64,000 bases of DNA from Pseudovibrio exalbescens (lineage in GTDB: Bacteria > Pseudomonadota > Alphaproteobacteria > Rhizobiales > Stappiaceae): contig NZ_JAQZAJ010000006.1 in the NCBI RefSeq assembly GCF_028737195.1, forward strand, positions 124,001 to 188,000, in the 5' to 3' direction. Below, one piece after another: positions 44,320 through 53,450 of the stretch. The first letter of the stretch is position 1; every line of letters begins with the position of its first letter. The notes beneath the pieces are model-generated. The model was not told the origin of the DNA. It saw only the letters and a list, made by a program, of their open reading frames with translations, and did no database searches. The position numbers and the translations under genes were made by a program.

Positions 44320-46430
44320 GCACTTATCCTTACAAAGCGCCGCAGTTTTCGCCAAGATGTTGTGAGCGCGCCGGGTCTGTAGTCCTCTCGGGCGACTTGC
44401 TGTCCATTGCGCTGCTTGTCAGGATTGTCGCGGAGAAGAAGCGCGCTCTTTTCTTCTGCATCAAGCCCCTCCAGAAACGGCGAGATCTGACGAAAGTCCG
44501 CCTCCTCCTTAACCTGATTTCTTGCTTTCATCGAGACGTCGCTGACGCGATAGTAGTAGAGTGGATCCGGGTAGTAGGAGACCTTGTACCCGCCTTGTAT
44601 CAACCGATTGAAAAACTCAATATCGTCTTTGCCTGTTCTGAAACGCTCGCTGTAACCACCCACCTGCTTGAAGGCTTCGGCATGAATGAGACAAGTTGCA
44701 TCGCCAACTACGTTCAATTTTCTGGAAAGCGCTTTTGCTGGCCCAAGAAAACGAATTTGCGTTCCAATGGTGCTTTCTGGGGTCATTGGTCTACCGTCGC
44801 CGTGAAAGCGCGTTGCACTGCAAGTCAGACACTGTAGGCCAGAAAACAGCGCTGCCTTAACCAAGCGTTCAACCATGCTTGGAAACATGACGTTGTCGTC
44901 ATCAAAGAACAGCAGAAACTCTCCTGATGCCGCGACGGCCGCCGCGTTTCTGGCGGCCCCAACATACTTGTTTTTCTGATAGAGGAACTTCCAGTGCGGA
45001 TATTGTGCTTCAATAGCCCTGAGCTTATCTAGGTTTTCGGGGGTTGAGCTGCCGTCATCCACCACGATGACTTCGATTTTTGCGTAGGTTTGGTTAGCAA
45101 TGCTATCCAGCGCCTGTTGAAGAAGGTCTGGACGTTCGTAATGTGGAACGCAGATGGAAACGAGCGGTTGTTGCTGGGGTTGAGCCGGTGTTCGGTTGCA
45201 TGAAAGCGAAAGCTGACCATGCCAGCGCTCCCAAGTCTCCAGTGACTGTGCCACCCGTTCGTGTTTTTTGGCCGGGGCCGGTAGTGTATCTACATGTCTT
45301 TCAAGCCTCTCCGCCAACGCATGGTGGTCTGGATTGAAAAGAACCCGTGAAGCGTCAGTTGGGCAAATGAGTTCTGGTGTCCCGCCTGTAGCTGCTGCAA
45401 TGAATGGCACCCGCGCTGCGATGCACTCATACACCGCGATTGGGGAGTTCTCCAAAAGCGCTGGAATAACCGCAAGCCGGCCGTCCCCACTTAGATAGTC
45501 GAGCGCCTGCAGAGCATTGAAGTCATTGTGGAAAGTAACTTTCGTATGCCACTTTTCCTGGTTCTCAGAGATCAGTTTGTTTGCGTCAAAGCGATGTGAA
45601 TGGCCCCCTAGAAAAGTGATGGAGGGAAGAGTTACCCCATTTTTGGCAAGTTCATTGAGTGCGTTCACAAACAACAAAATGCCTTTTCGCGGCTCTAGTC
45701 TTCCAAAGAAAACCCATTCAGTTGTCTTTGTTGGCCTTTCATTGCCGTTCTTCTCATGCTGAAGGTCTAGCAAATCATCTAGAAACACATTGGGCCAGAA
45801 GTAACTGTGAGCGGGCAACTGGTAACCGGCATTCTGCATCCATTCGAGAAGGTGAGCGCTGCCGCAAATCAATGTATCCGCGAACTCAACGCTTTTGCGC
45901 TCCATAAAAACCCAGGCCAGTTGTTGGTTGCTTTTGAGAAATTGACTGTTGCCTTCAGCTGACCAAAGTGTTGGCGAAGATCCCTTCACAACGAAATGAA
46001 TGTTTTGGAACGCGATGCCCAGTTTTTTTGCCAGAAGTGCGAAATATCCGAGGCCATGCCATTCAGAGACATGAACGATGTCAAATGCACCTTCGTGCAG
46101 CCGCAGCCACTCATAAGCAGCGTATGGTGGTGCCGTCATGCGCGCCAACTCTGTTTTGGCCAGCGGTTTTGGTGCGACGCAGTGGAACTCAACCCCATAT
46201 TTCTCGTAGAACTGCTTAATTTTGCGCACCTTTATTGGGTTGTGCGCCATGCGATCAACAAGGCATATAGCTACGCTGTGACCAATGCGTTTTAAAAACA
46301 CTGCGAGATGAAAAAAAGCAGTCCCGATGCCGCCGTTTTTCACCGCGCCTAAAATGTCCGGTGTGACAATACAGATGCGCTTTATGGACACCGGCTGGTG
46401 TTGGGTAAGGGCTGCTTCAAGCATTCTCAT
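44316..46430 (-). CDS. Bifunctional glycosyltransferase, GT4 + GT2
   Basis: 704 residues with two catalytic modules. Residues 15-420 are a GT4-type GT-B fold: ICIVTPDILGAVKNGGIGTAFFHLA (glycine-rich N-terminal loop), FDIVHVSEWHGLGYFALLAKK, WVFFGRLEPRKGILLFVNAL and ENSPIAVYECIAARVPFIAA, the donor-binding E..E region. Residues 425-660 are a GT2 GT-A domain: PLVSICVPHYERPDLLQQALDS, IEVIVVDDGSSTPENL, YVGAARNAAAVAASGEFLLFFDDDNVMFP and GGYSERFRTGKDDIEFFNRL. The starts at 46430 and 46424 both overlap the upstream gene end. Its GT4 half is clearly paralogous to the N-terminal half of the next upstream protein. Such fusions usually add two successive sugars to one surface glycan. Confidence 0.88.
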   Translation of the reverse strand: MRMLEAALTQHQPVSIKRICIVTPDILGAVKNGGIGTAFFHLAVFLKRIGHSVAICLVDRMAHNPIKVRKIKQFYEKYGVEFHCVAPKPLAKTELARMTAPPYAAYEWLRLHEGAFDIVHVSEWHGLGYFALLAKKLGIAFQNIHFVVKGSSPTLWSAEGNSQFLKSNQQLAWVFMERKSVEFADTLICGSAHLLEWMQNAGYQLPAHSYFWPNVFLDDLLDLQHEKNGNERPTKTTEWVFFGRLEPRKGILLFVNALNELAKNGVTLPSITFLGGHSHRFDANKLISENQEKWHTKVTFHNDFNALQALDYLSGDGRLAVIPALLENSPIAVYECIAARVPFIAAATGGTPELICPTDASRVLFNPDHHALAERLERHVDTLPAPAKKHERVAQSLETWERWHGQLSLSCNRTPAQPQQQPLVSICVPHYERPDLLQQALDSIANQTYAKIEVIVVDDGSSTPENLDKLRAIEAQYPHWKFLYQKNKYVGAARNAAAVAASGEFLLFFDDDNVMFPSMVERLVKAALFSGLQCLTCSATRFHGDGRPMTPESTIGTQIRFLGPAKALSRKLNVVGDATCLIHAEAFKQVGGYSERFRTGKDDIEFFNRLIQGGYKVSYYPDPLYYYRVSDVSMKARNQVKEEADFRQISPFLEGLDAEEKSALLLRDNPDKQRNGQQVAREDYRPGALTTSWRKLRRFVRISA

Positions 46431-49400
46431 GGGAAATTCCCAGCTGGCTTGGTACTAGCATCTGCGCGCTATAAACCAGATGACCGTTGCGAATAACTTG
46501 GCCTGTCTCCTTAATTTTCAATGCGATATTTGCGCCATCAACTTTCATCTCCGGGGACAGATCAAAGCAAAAGCCATGGTTGGCAAGCTTTCTATTGCGT
46601 GTGCCAAAACGTTCAATCACGACGTCTGCCGTTGTTTCCGCAACAGGTCGCTCATTGAGTTCCAGCACGACAGTCAGAGTGCGGCTTGTGTCACTGCGAT
46701 CCCAAGCCCACCCAGATAGTGTTTCTGGATTGATCGCGAACAGTTCCTTGGGCGGCACAGACCCACGGATTGGCGAGCCTTCATAACCGCGAATAGTACG
46801 GCTGACCTTCCGCTCGATCGTTCTGCCAACCTTGTGAGGTCTTAAACGCATGACGCTTTGGATGCCGCTCTTCAACCAGGTGCCTATCTTGGGGATGCTT
46901 TTGAGCTCAGAGCGGCGCAGTGCAGAAGACACTAGCGACCGTAGTCTCTTAGTCAGTCTTGAAGCAGGCGTATTGGTTCGTATCGGTTTTTTGAACAATG
47001 CCGCGATTGTTTGTGCGTCAGCGATTTGAGCCCCCGAAACTGCTGCAAACACGCGATCGGCCATTTTGATTACTCGAAGATATCTTGAGTTCTTAGAGCC
47101 GTGGTAATCTAGTATAAACTTAATGTGGAACACGCGCCCCGCTTCCCACCTATGCGGTACGTCAAACTGGTGAAGGGTCAAGTCACCACTGACTTTCTTT
47201 AGGACAATCTCCTGCCTTACGCCGTTTATGAACAGAGATCTTTCACCCTCGCCGTCAGCCACAAGAAGAAGTCTGGATTTGCGTTCGTCGACCCCAATGA
47301 AGACTTTCGGTGGACGTCGCATTGTTTGTGCTCTGCGATCGCTTGGGATGTACCAAACGGCTTCGTTGTTCCTGCGTTTTTTGTCGCGATACAGGTTGGG
47401 TTTGATATTTTGGCCAGCTGGACTTGAGATCGGCAAAAGCCCCATTTTTCGGCTGGAGATGTCATCCGCTTCGATGAGCGGCATTGCGCGCAAATAGCGG
47501 GAATTGGGATTCGCTTTTGTCCTTTCTAACTCGTTGGAATATGAATTGCTCTGCAATCGGCATTCGGGAATGACGAGCAGGTCGATTTTGTGGTTGTAGG
47601 CGGCTCTGAGAGCGTATTCTTGCAAAAGCCCAAAGCGAATATCGTAGGGTTGTAGCTCGCCAACGCGCTGTTGGACGTCTTTGGATACGCACAAGATGTT
47701 TGCGCCTACCGCTCCGCCATTTGCATTCTCGCATGCTACGTCATTGCCAATCGGCATCCCGATTGTCGTGTCATCGATCTGAACAAAGCTGGTGATGAGT
47801 GCGTCGCGTTTGTGTTGCAGTGCCACCCGCAATTCTGCAAAAAACTCTTGAAACCGAGTAGCGGTCCCATCACACAGTATGCAAGCATCGTACTTGCTGT
47901 TTCTCAAAGCCTCACTTAGCGCGGCACCAGCAGCATGCCCGAGACAATCTAGGGCTTCCACACTCTGCCCGGCTGCCTTGATGAGATTTGCCATTTTGTG
48001 TGCTGCTTCTTCCAGCGCCGGATCGGTAAACAGCAGTGTTGTATGGTCGGGAGGATCCTGAAGGAGCGATTTGGCAAAAAGCATTGCCTCTGTTTCCTCG
48101 CGAAGGAGAACAACCGCCTCCAGCGAGATGCTATCAGTTTCCGCCTCCGGCTTTGCATCAATCTTAGGCTCGCCCGTCAAACGCGATATGGCTTCCTCGC
48201 CAGAGTGTTTGCTGAAAAGATCCGCTAGGTAGGCATGAAAACCATACCATGTTTCCAAGTTCTTCTGGTTGTTGAAGCTTGGTTCTGCAATCCGGTGGCC
48301 CATAGTGAGGGCATGCTTTAGTTTTTGCGCTAACTCGTATGCATTCGGGGCAATGAGTGTTTCCTCGTGATCGGCTGTTGCGATCAGCTCCGCTGTGCCT
48401 CCCACATCTGTAGCTATAAACGGGATCCTGTTCTCAAGAGTTTCGTAGACCGCCATTGTGGAGTTTTCAATGAGAGAAGGCATGACGGCCAGCATGTCCC
48501 GGGAGCACAAGAATGAGAGCGCTTCAGGCTGATTAAGGTCCGTAATTCGGTTGACTTCGAACTTCCAGCCGGCGGATTTGCGGGTAATGAAATCCTCGAC
48601 TTTTTCATTGGCGTGATTTGTCAGAGGAGCGCCGTACTTGCCGAGAAAGTTGACGCGTTTCGGACGAATGCCATCTCGCTCCAAAATGTCGAGCGCGCTG
48701 CAAAAAAGCTCAATCCCTTTACGAGCTTCAAGCCGCCCGAAGAACGTGACTTCAGTTGACTGAACCAGATCACCCGGCTTTCGGGAGGGACGTTTGTCGA
48801 CGACCTTGACCTCAGAGAAGTCGAGAATATTCGGCTGGACAAAGCTAAACGCAGGCAACTGATAGCCCACATGGCGCATGAAGCTGAGCAAATGAGCGCT
48901 ACCGCCAATCACCATGTCTGCCAGCTCGACGCATTTTTGCTCTGCAAAGCTTGCGGCGACGAGATGCAATTTCTCGATTGGCTGCATTTGATAGTGACGG
49001 TTCCATAGATGCGGCGACGACGTCTTCACGATGAAGAGGGTGTTTTTAAAGGCCAGACCAAGCTTTTTGGCCATTAGCGCATAGACCAGACCACCACGCC
49101 ATTCAGATGTATGGACCACATCAAAATTGTTCTGGTTTTTTAGCCACTTGTATGCGGCTGCATAACGCTGCTGCCAGAATTGGGAAGGGCCGACAATGGC
49201 CTCTGGAATGTGCTCCAGATAATGTAAGGCAACTCCGAACTCGGCAAAGTGTTTAACCCAGTGGTCGGCTGTCTTGTTTTCAACAGTTGGTCCCTTAAGG
49301 TACAGCACATGTACCTCATGCCCGTGGGCAGCAAGCCCCTTGGCCAAGTGGTAATAGGTCGAGGCAATGCCGCCGTTTCGGACAGGCCCGAGTATTTCTT

Positions 49401-49497
49401 CGGTGGCGATACATAGCCGCAGCTTGCGGCTCGAGGTGTAGGCCGCATACTTTTCCAGGTCAGGAAAGGATGCTACTTCAAACGTATCGTGTTGCAT
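46417..49497 (-). CDS. Large multidomain GT4 glycosyltransferase (1,026 aa)
   Basis: Residues 22-435 form a GT4 domain parallel to that of the downstream gene: LRLCIATEEILGPVRNGGIASTYYHLAKGL, FDVVHTSEWRGGLVYALMAKK, VTFFGRLEARKGIELFCSAL and ENSTMAVYETLENRIPFIATDVGGT. Residues about 460-690 resemble a GT2 domain that has lost its acidic metal motif (VVLLREETEAMLFAKSLL, YDACILCDGTATRF), so it may be a non-catalytic scaffold. After a beta-rich part (VFHIKFILDYHGSKNSRYLR) and a basic helix region, the last 90 residues hold a GWAWDRSD module seen in large rhizobial glycosyltransferases. It is translated right after the epimerase gene. It probably builds a complex surface glycan at the cytoplasmic face. 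Confidence 0.8.
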   Translation of the reverse strand: MQHDTFEVASFPDLEKYAAYTSSRKLRLCIATEEILGPVRNGGIASTYYHLAKGLAAHGHEVHVLYLKGPTVENKTADHWVKHFAEFGVALHYLEHIPEAIVGPSQFWQQRYAAAYKWLKNQNNFDVVHTSEWRGGLVYALMAKKLGLAFKNTLFIVKTSSPHLWNRHYQMQPIEKLHLVAASFAEQKCVELADMVIGGSAHLLSFMRHVGYQLPAFSFVQPNILDFSEVKVVDKRPSRKPGDLVQSTEVTFFGRLEARKGIELFCSALDILERDGIRPKRVNFLGKYGAPLTNHANEKVEDFITRKSAGWKFEVNRITDLNQPEALSFLCSRDMLAVMPSLIENSTMAVYETLENRIPFIATDVGGTAELIATADHEETLIAPNAYELAQKLKHALTMGHRIAEPSFNNQKNLETWYGFHAYLADLFSKHSGEEAISRLTGEPKIDAKPEAETDSISLEAVVLLREETEAMLFAKSLLQDPPDHTTLLFTDPALEEAAHKMANLIKAAGQSVEALDCLGHAAGAALSEALRNSKYDACILCDGTATRFQEFFAELRVALQHKRDALITSFVQIDDTTIGMPIGNDVACENANGGAVGANILCVSKDVQQRVGELQPYDIRFGLLQEYALRAAYNHKIDLLVIPECRLQSNSYSNELERTKANPNSRYLRAMPLIEADDISSRKMGLLPISSPAGQNIKPNLYRDKKRRNNEAVWYIPSDRRAQTMRRPPKVFIGVDERKSRLLLVADGEGERSLFINGVRQEIVLKKVSGDLTLHQFDVPHRWEAGRVFHIKFILDYHGSKNSRYLRVIKMADRVFAAVSGAQIADAQTIAALFKKPIRTNTPASRLTKRLRSLVSSALRRSELKSIPKIGTWLKSGIQSVMRLRPHKVGRTIERKVSRTIRGYEGSPIRGSVPPKELFAINPETLSGWAWDRSDTSRTLTVVLELNERPVAETTADVVIERFGTRNRKLANHGFCFDLSPEMKVDGANIALKIKETGQVIRNGHLVYSAQMLVPSQLGISHENA

Positions 49498-49500
49498 TTG

Positions 49501-50460
49501 CTAGACCCCAACTCCGATACGCTGGGTGGAACCGTCGATGCCTTGGAAATAGCTCCAAGTCGCTCTAATGCCGTCGATCAATTCAGTCTGTGGCTCGAAA
49601 TCAAGCATCTTTGATGCTTTGGAAATATCGGTGTGATTGTGTTTGATCTCGCCTTTTCTAAAGTCGCGGTACTCTACTCGAAGCCTCTGTCCAAACCCTG
49701 TAACGTTTCTAAGCAGGTCAATGACTTCATTGACTGCAGTTGGTTTGCCGCTGCCAAGCTGAAAGACGCCTTTACTCGTGAGTTTGAGCGCATTTATAAT
49801 GCCTTGGCAAAGGTCTTCAACGAAAATAAAATCTCGCGTCTGTGTGCCATCCCCGTAAACAACACAGGTTTCACCCTTGAGAGCATTTTTGATGAATGCC
49901 GCGATAACGCTGCCTTTACGTAGGGAAAGTGGGCCGTAAACGTTGGAAAAGCGCAGCGAGGCTGCAGCGAGGCCATAGCTTTCCGAATAAGCTGAGCAGT
50001 ATGCTTCAGCTGCGGCTTTGGAGGCACCGTAGGCAGAGGCCGGTCTTGGAACCATTTCCTCGTGTACAGGCGGTACTGCTTCCCCAAGAATTGCGCCGCC
50101 AGTCGAAGCGTTTACAAGCCGAGAAACGCCATGGGCGCGCATTGCCTCAAGAAGATTCACCGTGCCGCGGACGTTGACCTCAAAGTTGTAAAGAGGCGCT
50201 GCAATTGAATCAATGACCCTCGTGTCTGCAGCTAGATGAACCACGGCATCCACACCGTCCATTGCTTTGTCGATGTCAGCAGGATTTCTCACATCCCCTT
50301 TAATAAAGGTGTGAGGGTGACCTGAGATCGACGAACGGTCGGAGGTTGCTTCATTGTCAAGGACAATGATGTCCTCGCAAAGCTTCTTGGAGCATAGTTC
50401 TCGAATTAGATTTGAGCCAATAAAGCCGCAGCCGCCTGTCACAAGAACTCTGTTAAACAA
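49501..50460 (-). CDS. Extended SDR NAD-dependent sugar epimerase/dehydratase
   Basis: About 319 residues with TTG 50458-50460 as start, seven bases after the SqdB-like gene stop. An ATG at 50553 is in frame but would overlap the upstream gene by 86 bases and adds a non-conserved head. NAD motif FNRVLVTGGCGFIGSNLI (GxxGxxG) is followed by GDVRNPADI, VVHLAADTRV, the catalytic YGASKAAAEAY (YxxxK) with STGG upstream, and RFSNVYGPLSLRKGSVIAAFI. It is of the UDP-glucose 4-epimerase or GDP/UDP-sugar epimerase type. It would supply an activated sugar for the adjacent glycosyltransferases; the exact sugar is not predictable. Confidence 0.85.
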   Translation of the reverse strand: MFNRVLVTGGCGFIGSNLIRELCSKKLCEDIIVLDNEATSDRSSISGHPHTFIKGDVRNPADIDKAMDGVDAVVHLAADTRVIDSIAAPLYNFEVNVRGTVNLLEAMRAHGVSRLVNASTGGAILGEAVPPVHEEMVPRPASAYGASKAAAEAYCSAYSESYGLAAASLRFSNVYGPLSLRKGSVIAAFIKNALKGETCVVYGDGTQTRDFIFVEDLCQGIINALKLTSKGVFQLGSGKPTAVNEVIDLLRNVTGFGQRLRVEYRDFRKGEIKHNHTDISKASKMLDFEPQTELIDGIRATWSYFQGIDGSTQRIGVGV

Positions 50461-50467
50461 TTTGATA

Positions 50468-51673
50468 CTATCCGCTAATGGTTGTTTCGAGATTGGGGGC
50501 CGCTTTATTTTTGCTCCAGTAGGAAACGCAGGGTATTTTCGAGTGATCTGCACGCGACCTGTAGCGTTCTGTTATCTCTTTAATTTCATTGAGCAGCCCA
50601 TCTTCAATGAGCGTTGGCGTCCACCCGAAGGACCGCAGCAGATCATTGCGGACCACCAGATCGTTCTTCTCAGCTTCATTTCGAGGGTTTTTTAGATAGC
50701 TGATCTTACAGCCTGTCATCTCTTGGATGTGCAATGCCAAGTCACAAAGGGTTTTGGTCTCTGCCATCTGGTTAAGCACAAGAGGTCGTGCGCCGGCAGT
50801 CGGTGGATGCAAGAGTGCCTGCTCTATGCACTTACAGGTGTCAGAGATGTGAATGAAAGCTCGAGTTTGCCCCCCTGTTCCGTGCACCGTCAGTGGATAC
50901 CCGACAGCTGCTTGCATCAAGAAGCGGTTGAGAACCGTTCCGTAGTCGCCGTCATAATCGAAGCGGTTAATAAGCCGTTCGTCCAGTTCGGTCAGTTCCG
51001 TTTGAGTTCCCCATACGATGCCCTGATGCAAATCTGTGATACGGAGCTTGTCATTCTTTGCGTAGAACTGAAACATCTGAGCGTCCATCGTCTTAGTCAT
51101 ATGATAGATGGAGCCTGGGTTTGGAGGATAGATAATTGTATCCGAGACCTGCCTGCCGTCGAGTGTGTCAATTTTCACCTCCAGGTAGCCTTCAGGAATC
51201 GGAATTGGTTCCTCATGGCCGTAGCCATAGACGCCCATCGTGCCCAGGTGCACCAAATGCACATCAAGCCCTGTTTCCACTATTGCGTTAAGTACATTGT
51301 GGGTGCCGCAAATATTGTTCTGGATGGTATAATTCTTCGTATGGCCGGACTTCATCGAATATGGCGCAGCCCGTTGTTCTGCAAAGTGAATAATAGCATC
51401 AGGCTGTTCTTCCCTGAGCGTGGACAGCAGTCCCTCGAAATCAGCGGCGATATCCAACTCGATAAACCGTATTACATGACCGGTACGATCGAACCATGCA
51501 TCCAGCCGATCGCCCACCCCAGAAATCGGTGTCAAGGAGTTGGTGCCAATTTCTTCATCAATGCGTCTGCGAGAGAGGTTGTCCAGAATAATCACGTCGT
51601 GCCCGAGATTGGACATGTGTAGCGCAGTTGGCCAGCCGCAAAAGCCGTCGCCACCCAAGACCATAATTTTCAT
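50468..51673 (-). CDS. sqdB: UDP-sulfoquinovose synthase-like SDR (SqdB/SQD1 family)
   Basis: 401 residues from ATG 51671-51673, preceded by GGAG about eight bases upstream. The sequence follows plant SQD1 and bacterial SqdB closely: IMVLGGDGFCGWPTALHMS, DNLSRRRIDEEIGTNSLTPI, HFAEQRAAPYSM, NNICGTHNVLNAI, LVHLGTMGVYG (catalytic Thr), GSIYHMTKTMDAQ (YxxxK), DLHQGIVWG, RFDYDGDYGTVLNRF and GGQTRAFIHISDT. The family makes UDP-sulfoquinovose from UDP-glucose and sulfite with bound NAD+. It is the first gene of the leftward glycosyltransferase operon. No recognisable sqdA/C/D or sqdX gene is beside it, so the sugar may enter a polysaccharide or glycoconjugate and not sulfolipid. That use is inference. 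Confidence 0.85.
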   Translation of the reverse strand: MKIMVLGGDGFCGWPTALHMSNLGHDVIILDNLSRRRIDEEIGTNSLTPISGVGDRLDAWFDRTGHVIRFIELDIAADFEGLLSTLREEQPDAIIHFAEQRAAPYSMKSGHTKNYTIQNNICGTHNVLNAIVETGLDVHLVHLGTMGVYGYGHEEPIPIPEGYLEVKIDTLDGRQVSDTIIYPPNPGSIYHMTKTMDAQMFQFYAKNDKLRITDLHQGIVWGTQTELTELDERLINRFDYDGDYGTVLNRFLMQAAVGYPLTVHGTGGQTRAFIHISDTCKCIEQALLHPPTAGARPLVLNQMAETKTLCDLALHIQEMTGCKISYLKNPRNEAEKNDLVVRNDLLRSFGWTPTLIEDGLLNEIKEITERYRSRADHSKIPCVSYWSKNKAAPNLETTISG

Positions 51674-51798
51674 TTGGTCACTCCGTAAATCGCAGTCAAA
51701 AAAATAGTAGATTTTGTAGTTCGTCAAAAGCATTTACTAATAGAATGTGAATTGGAAGCTCAAATATTGATGGTTATACAGTTGGTAGGTCTTGCATC
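51674..51798. promoter_or_regulatory. Divergent promoter region of the glycan and TPR-methyltransferase genes
   Basis: 125 AT-rich bases separate the leftward sqdB-like gene and the rightward methyltransferase gene, so both promoters must lie here. No operator or clear -35/-10 pair could be fixed. Confidence 0.35.
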
Positions 51799-53148
51799 AT
51801 GGGTGTAATAAATGACAGTTTTGTAAGTTTTGCTGTGAAATTTGAGGAGGGGAAGTCAGCTGCATTAGAAGGAGATATCGAGAATGCAAGAAAAATACTT
51901 TCTCCGATTGCACGGGAAATACCTTCTCACCCAGCCTCTTATTTTTTGTGCTTGGTTGAATCCAAATTCGGCAACTTGGACAGTTGCGAAGAGTACTGTT
52001 CTAAGTTTTTGGCGCATAATGCGAAGCATCCGGGCATGAGAACCATTTCGGCTCGGCTCTTTATGGCGCGAGGAGAGCTCGGCAATGCACAAAAGGAGTT
52101 GGATATAGCGTTGAAAGCAAGTCCTGGGCATCAGGCTGCTCTGCGTGCGCAAGATGAGTTGAAGCGGCTTAATCGCCAAAAGACGGCGCGAGATACTCTT
52201 TCCAAATTAAGTTCTCGTGGCCTAAACAAGTTAATACATTTTCGTAGGATAAAAGAAGCAGGGCGTTTGAGGAAAATGCGCCCAGTAAAAAAGTGGGACG
52301 CCGATCTGCTGGAAGCGACGATTGCGTACTTCCACAACGCTCCTGATGTTTCGAGCGCGTTGACCAATTTTGTTCCAGAACTCATTGGTGACGCAGTGGA
52401 ATTCGGTTACTGCACTTGGCCTTGGAAAATCCAAAGCCTTATCAAGGGGCGCACCGTTCTTGATGTTGGTTGCGGTTTTGGGGGTTATGCTATCGGTTTT
52501 CTCTGCGCAGGCGCTAAGAGTTACACTGGCATAGATCCGGCCATGAAGTTGGATGAAAAGCGTATGAGAAACAAACGCTTGCGGCAATGGGTTCCAGTTC
52601 AGAGGTCGGCAAGGGACATCATGGAGATTGTGCCGGCTATCGAACTGCGTCAAGTTTCCACGCGAGATATCATAGGTGAAAAAAGGTTTGATGTTGTTTG
52701 TCTTCACAATGTGACTGAGCATTTGATGAATATTGAGGGCGTATTTGACGACATATCAAAATTACTTGTATCTGGAGGTAAGATCGTCTTTCTGCATCAT
52801 AACTATTACGGATGGAGCGGGCATCATATGCGACCGCATCACCCCGACGTATTGGAAGAGGAAAATCCAGAACACTTGAAGTACTGTGATTGGAACCACA
52901 TCAAGATCATGGATGATATTCCGGAAGATCATTACATTAAAACCAGTCTCAATCGTATACGCATCGGTGAACTGAAAAAACTGACTGAAAATTACTTTAG
53001 AATTGAGAGTTGGGAACACAAGTATTCACCAAAGGTGGTTCTGCAGCGCCTTACACCTGAAATTCAGGAGGGTGTCTTTAAGGTAAGGGATGACCTCACT
53101 ACGGAGGAGCTAAAAACAAACGCTGTTTACTGCGTTGCAACTCTATAG
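51799..53148 (+). CDS. TPR-containing class I SAM methyltransferase
   Basis: 449 residues. The N-terminal about 120 residues are TPR-like helices (VKFEEGKSAALEGDIENARKIL, ISARLFMARGELGNAQKELDIAL). The methyltransferase domain (about 195-400) carries GRTVLDVGCGFGGYAIGFLCAG (motif I), YTGIDPAMKLDEK, FDVVCLHNVTEHLMNIEGVFDDI and GGKIVFLHHNYYGWSGHHMRPHHP; the histidine-rich stretch may be a substrate or metal site. It is probably a sugar or glycolipid methyltransferase working with the divergent glycosyltransferases. A strong terminator follows 18 bases after the stop, so it forms its own unit. Confidence 0.75.
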   Translation: MGVINDSFVSFAVKFEEGKSAALEGDIENARKILSPIAREIPSHPASYFLCLVESKFGNLDSCEEYCSKFLAHNAKHPGMRTISARLFMARGELGNAQKELDIALKASPGHQAALRAQDELKRLNRQKTARDTLSKLSSRGLNKLIHFRRIKEAGRLRKMRPVKKWDADLLEATIAYFHNAPDVSSALTNFVPELIGDAVEFGYCTWPWKIQSLIKGRTVLDVGCGFGGYAIGFLCAGAKSYTGIDPAMKLDEKRMRNKRLRQWVPVQRSARDIMEIVPAIELRQVSTRDIIGEKRFDVVCLHNVTEHLMNIEGVFDDISKLLVSGGKIVFLHHNYYGWSGHHMRPHHPDVLEEENPEHLKYCDWNHIKIMDDIPEDHYIKTSLNRIRIGELKKLTENYFRIESWEHKYSPKVVLQRLTPEIQEGVFKVRDDLTTEELKTNAVYCVATL

Positions 53149-53165
53149 AACCCTGGGAAGCATCG

Positions 53166-53197
53166 AAGCTTGAATAAAGAATTTTTCAAGCTTTTTT
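53166..53197 (+). terminator. Rho-independent terminator after the TPR-methyltransferase
   Basis: AAGCTTGAA (53166-53174) pairs perfectly with TTCAAGCTT (53185-53193) around a 10-base loop, followed by TTTT. It separates the methyltransferase gene from the carbamoyltransferase operon. Confidence 0.85.
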
Positions 53198-53325
53198 GCG
53201 TTGAGGCCGCGCGAAGTTGAGAAAGTTAAACTTTGTATCTGTAATGTGAACTGTTAGATCGAAGACGGGATTCGAGTCTGAGTACTTAAGTTACTGAATA
53301 TTATTATTGAGGTGCTGCTTTAAAC

Positions 53326-53388
53326 AGGAGGTGAAAAAATATTTCTATGACTTTTACCTATTTTCACAAAGAGTTCTTGCGTATCTAA
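53326..53388 (+). other. Perfect Shine-Dalgarno with 13-codon leader ORF
   Basis: AGGAGGT at 53326-53332 is a full anti-16S match, followed after 14 bases by ATG 53347 and a 13-codon frame ending TAA 53386-53388. The spacing is long for efficient initiation. It lies upstream of the carbamoyltransferase gene and could be a leader peptide or a leftover gene start. Confidence 0.3.
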
Positions 53389-53450
53389 ATTTGGTGAAAT
53401 GCTGAAAGGTCGCGCGGCTGACTCGGGTCTGCTTGTTGGGGGAATTAGTT

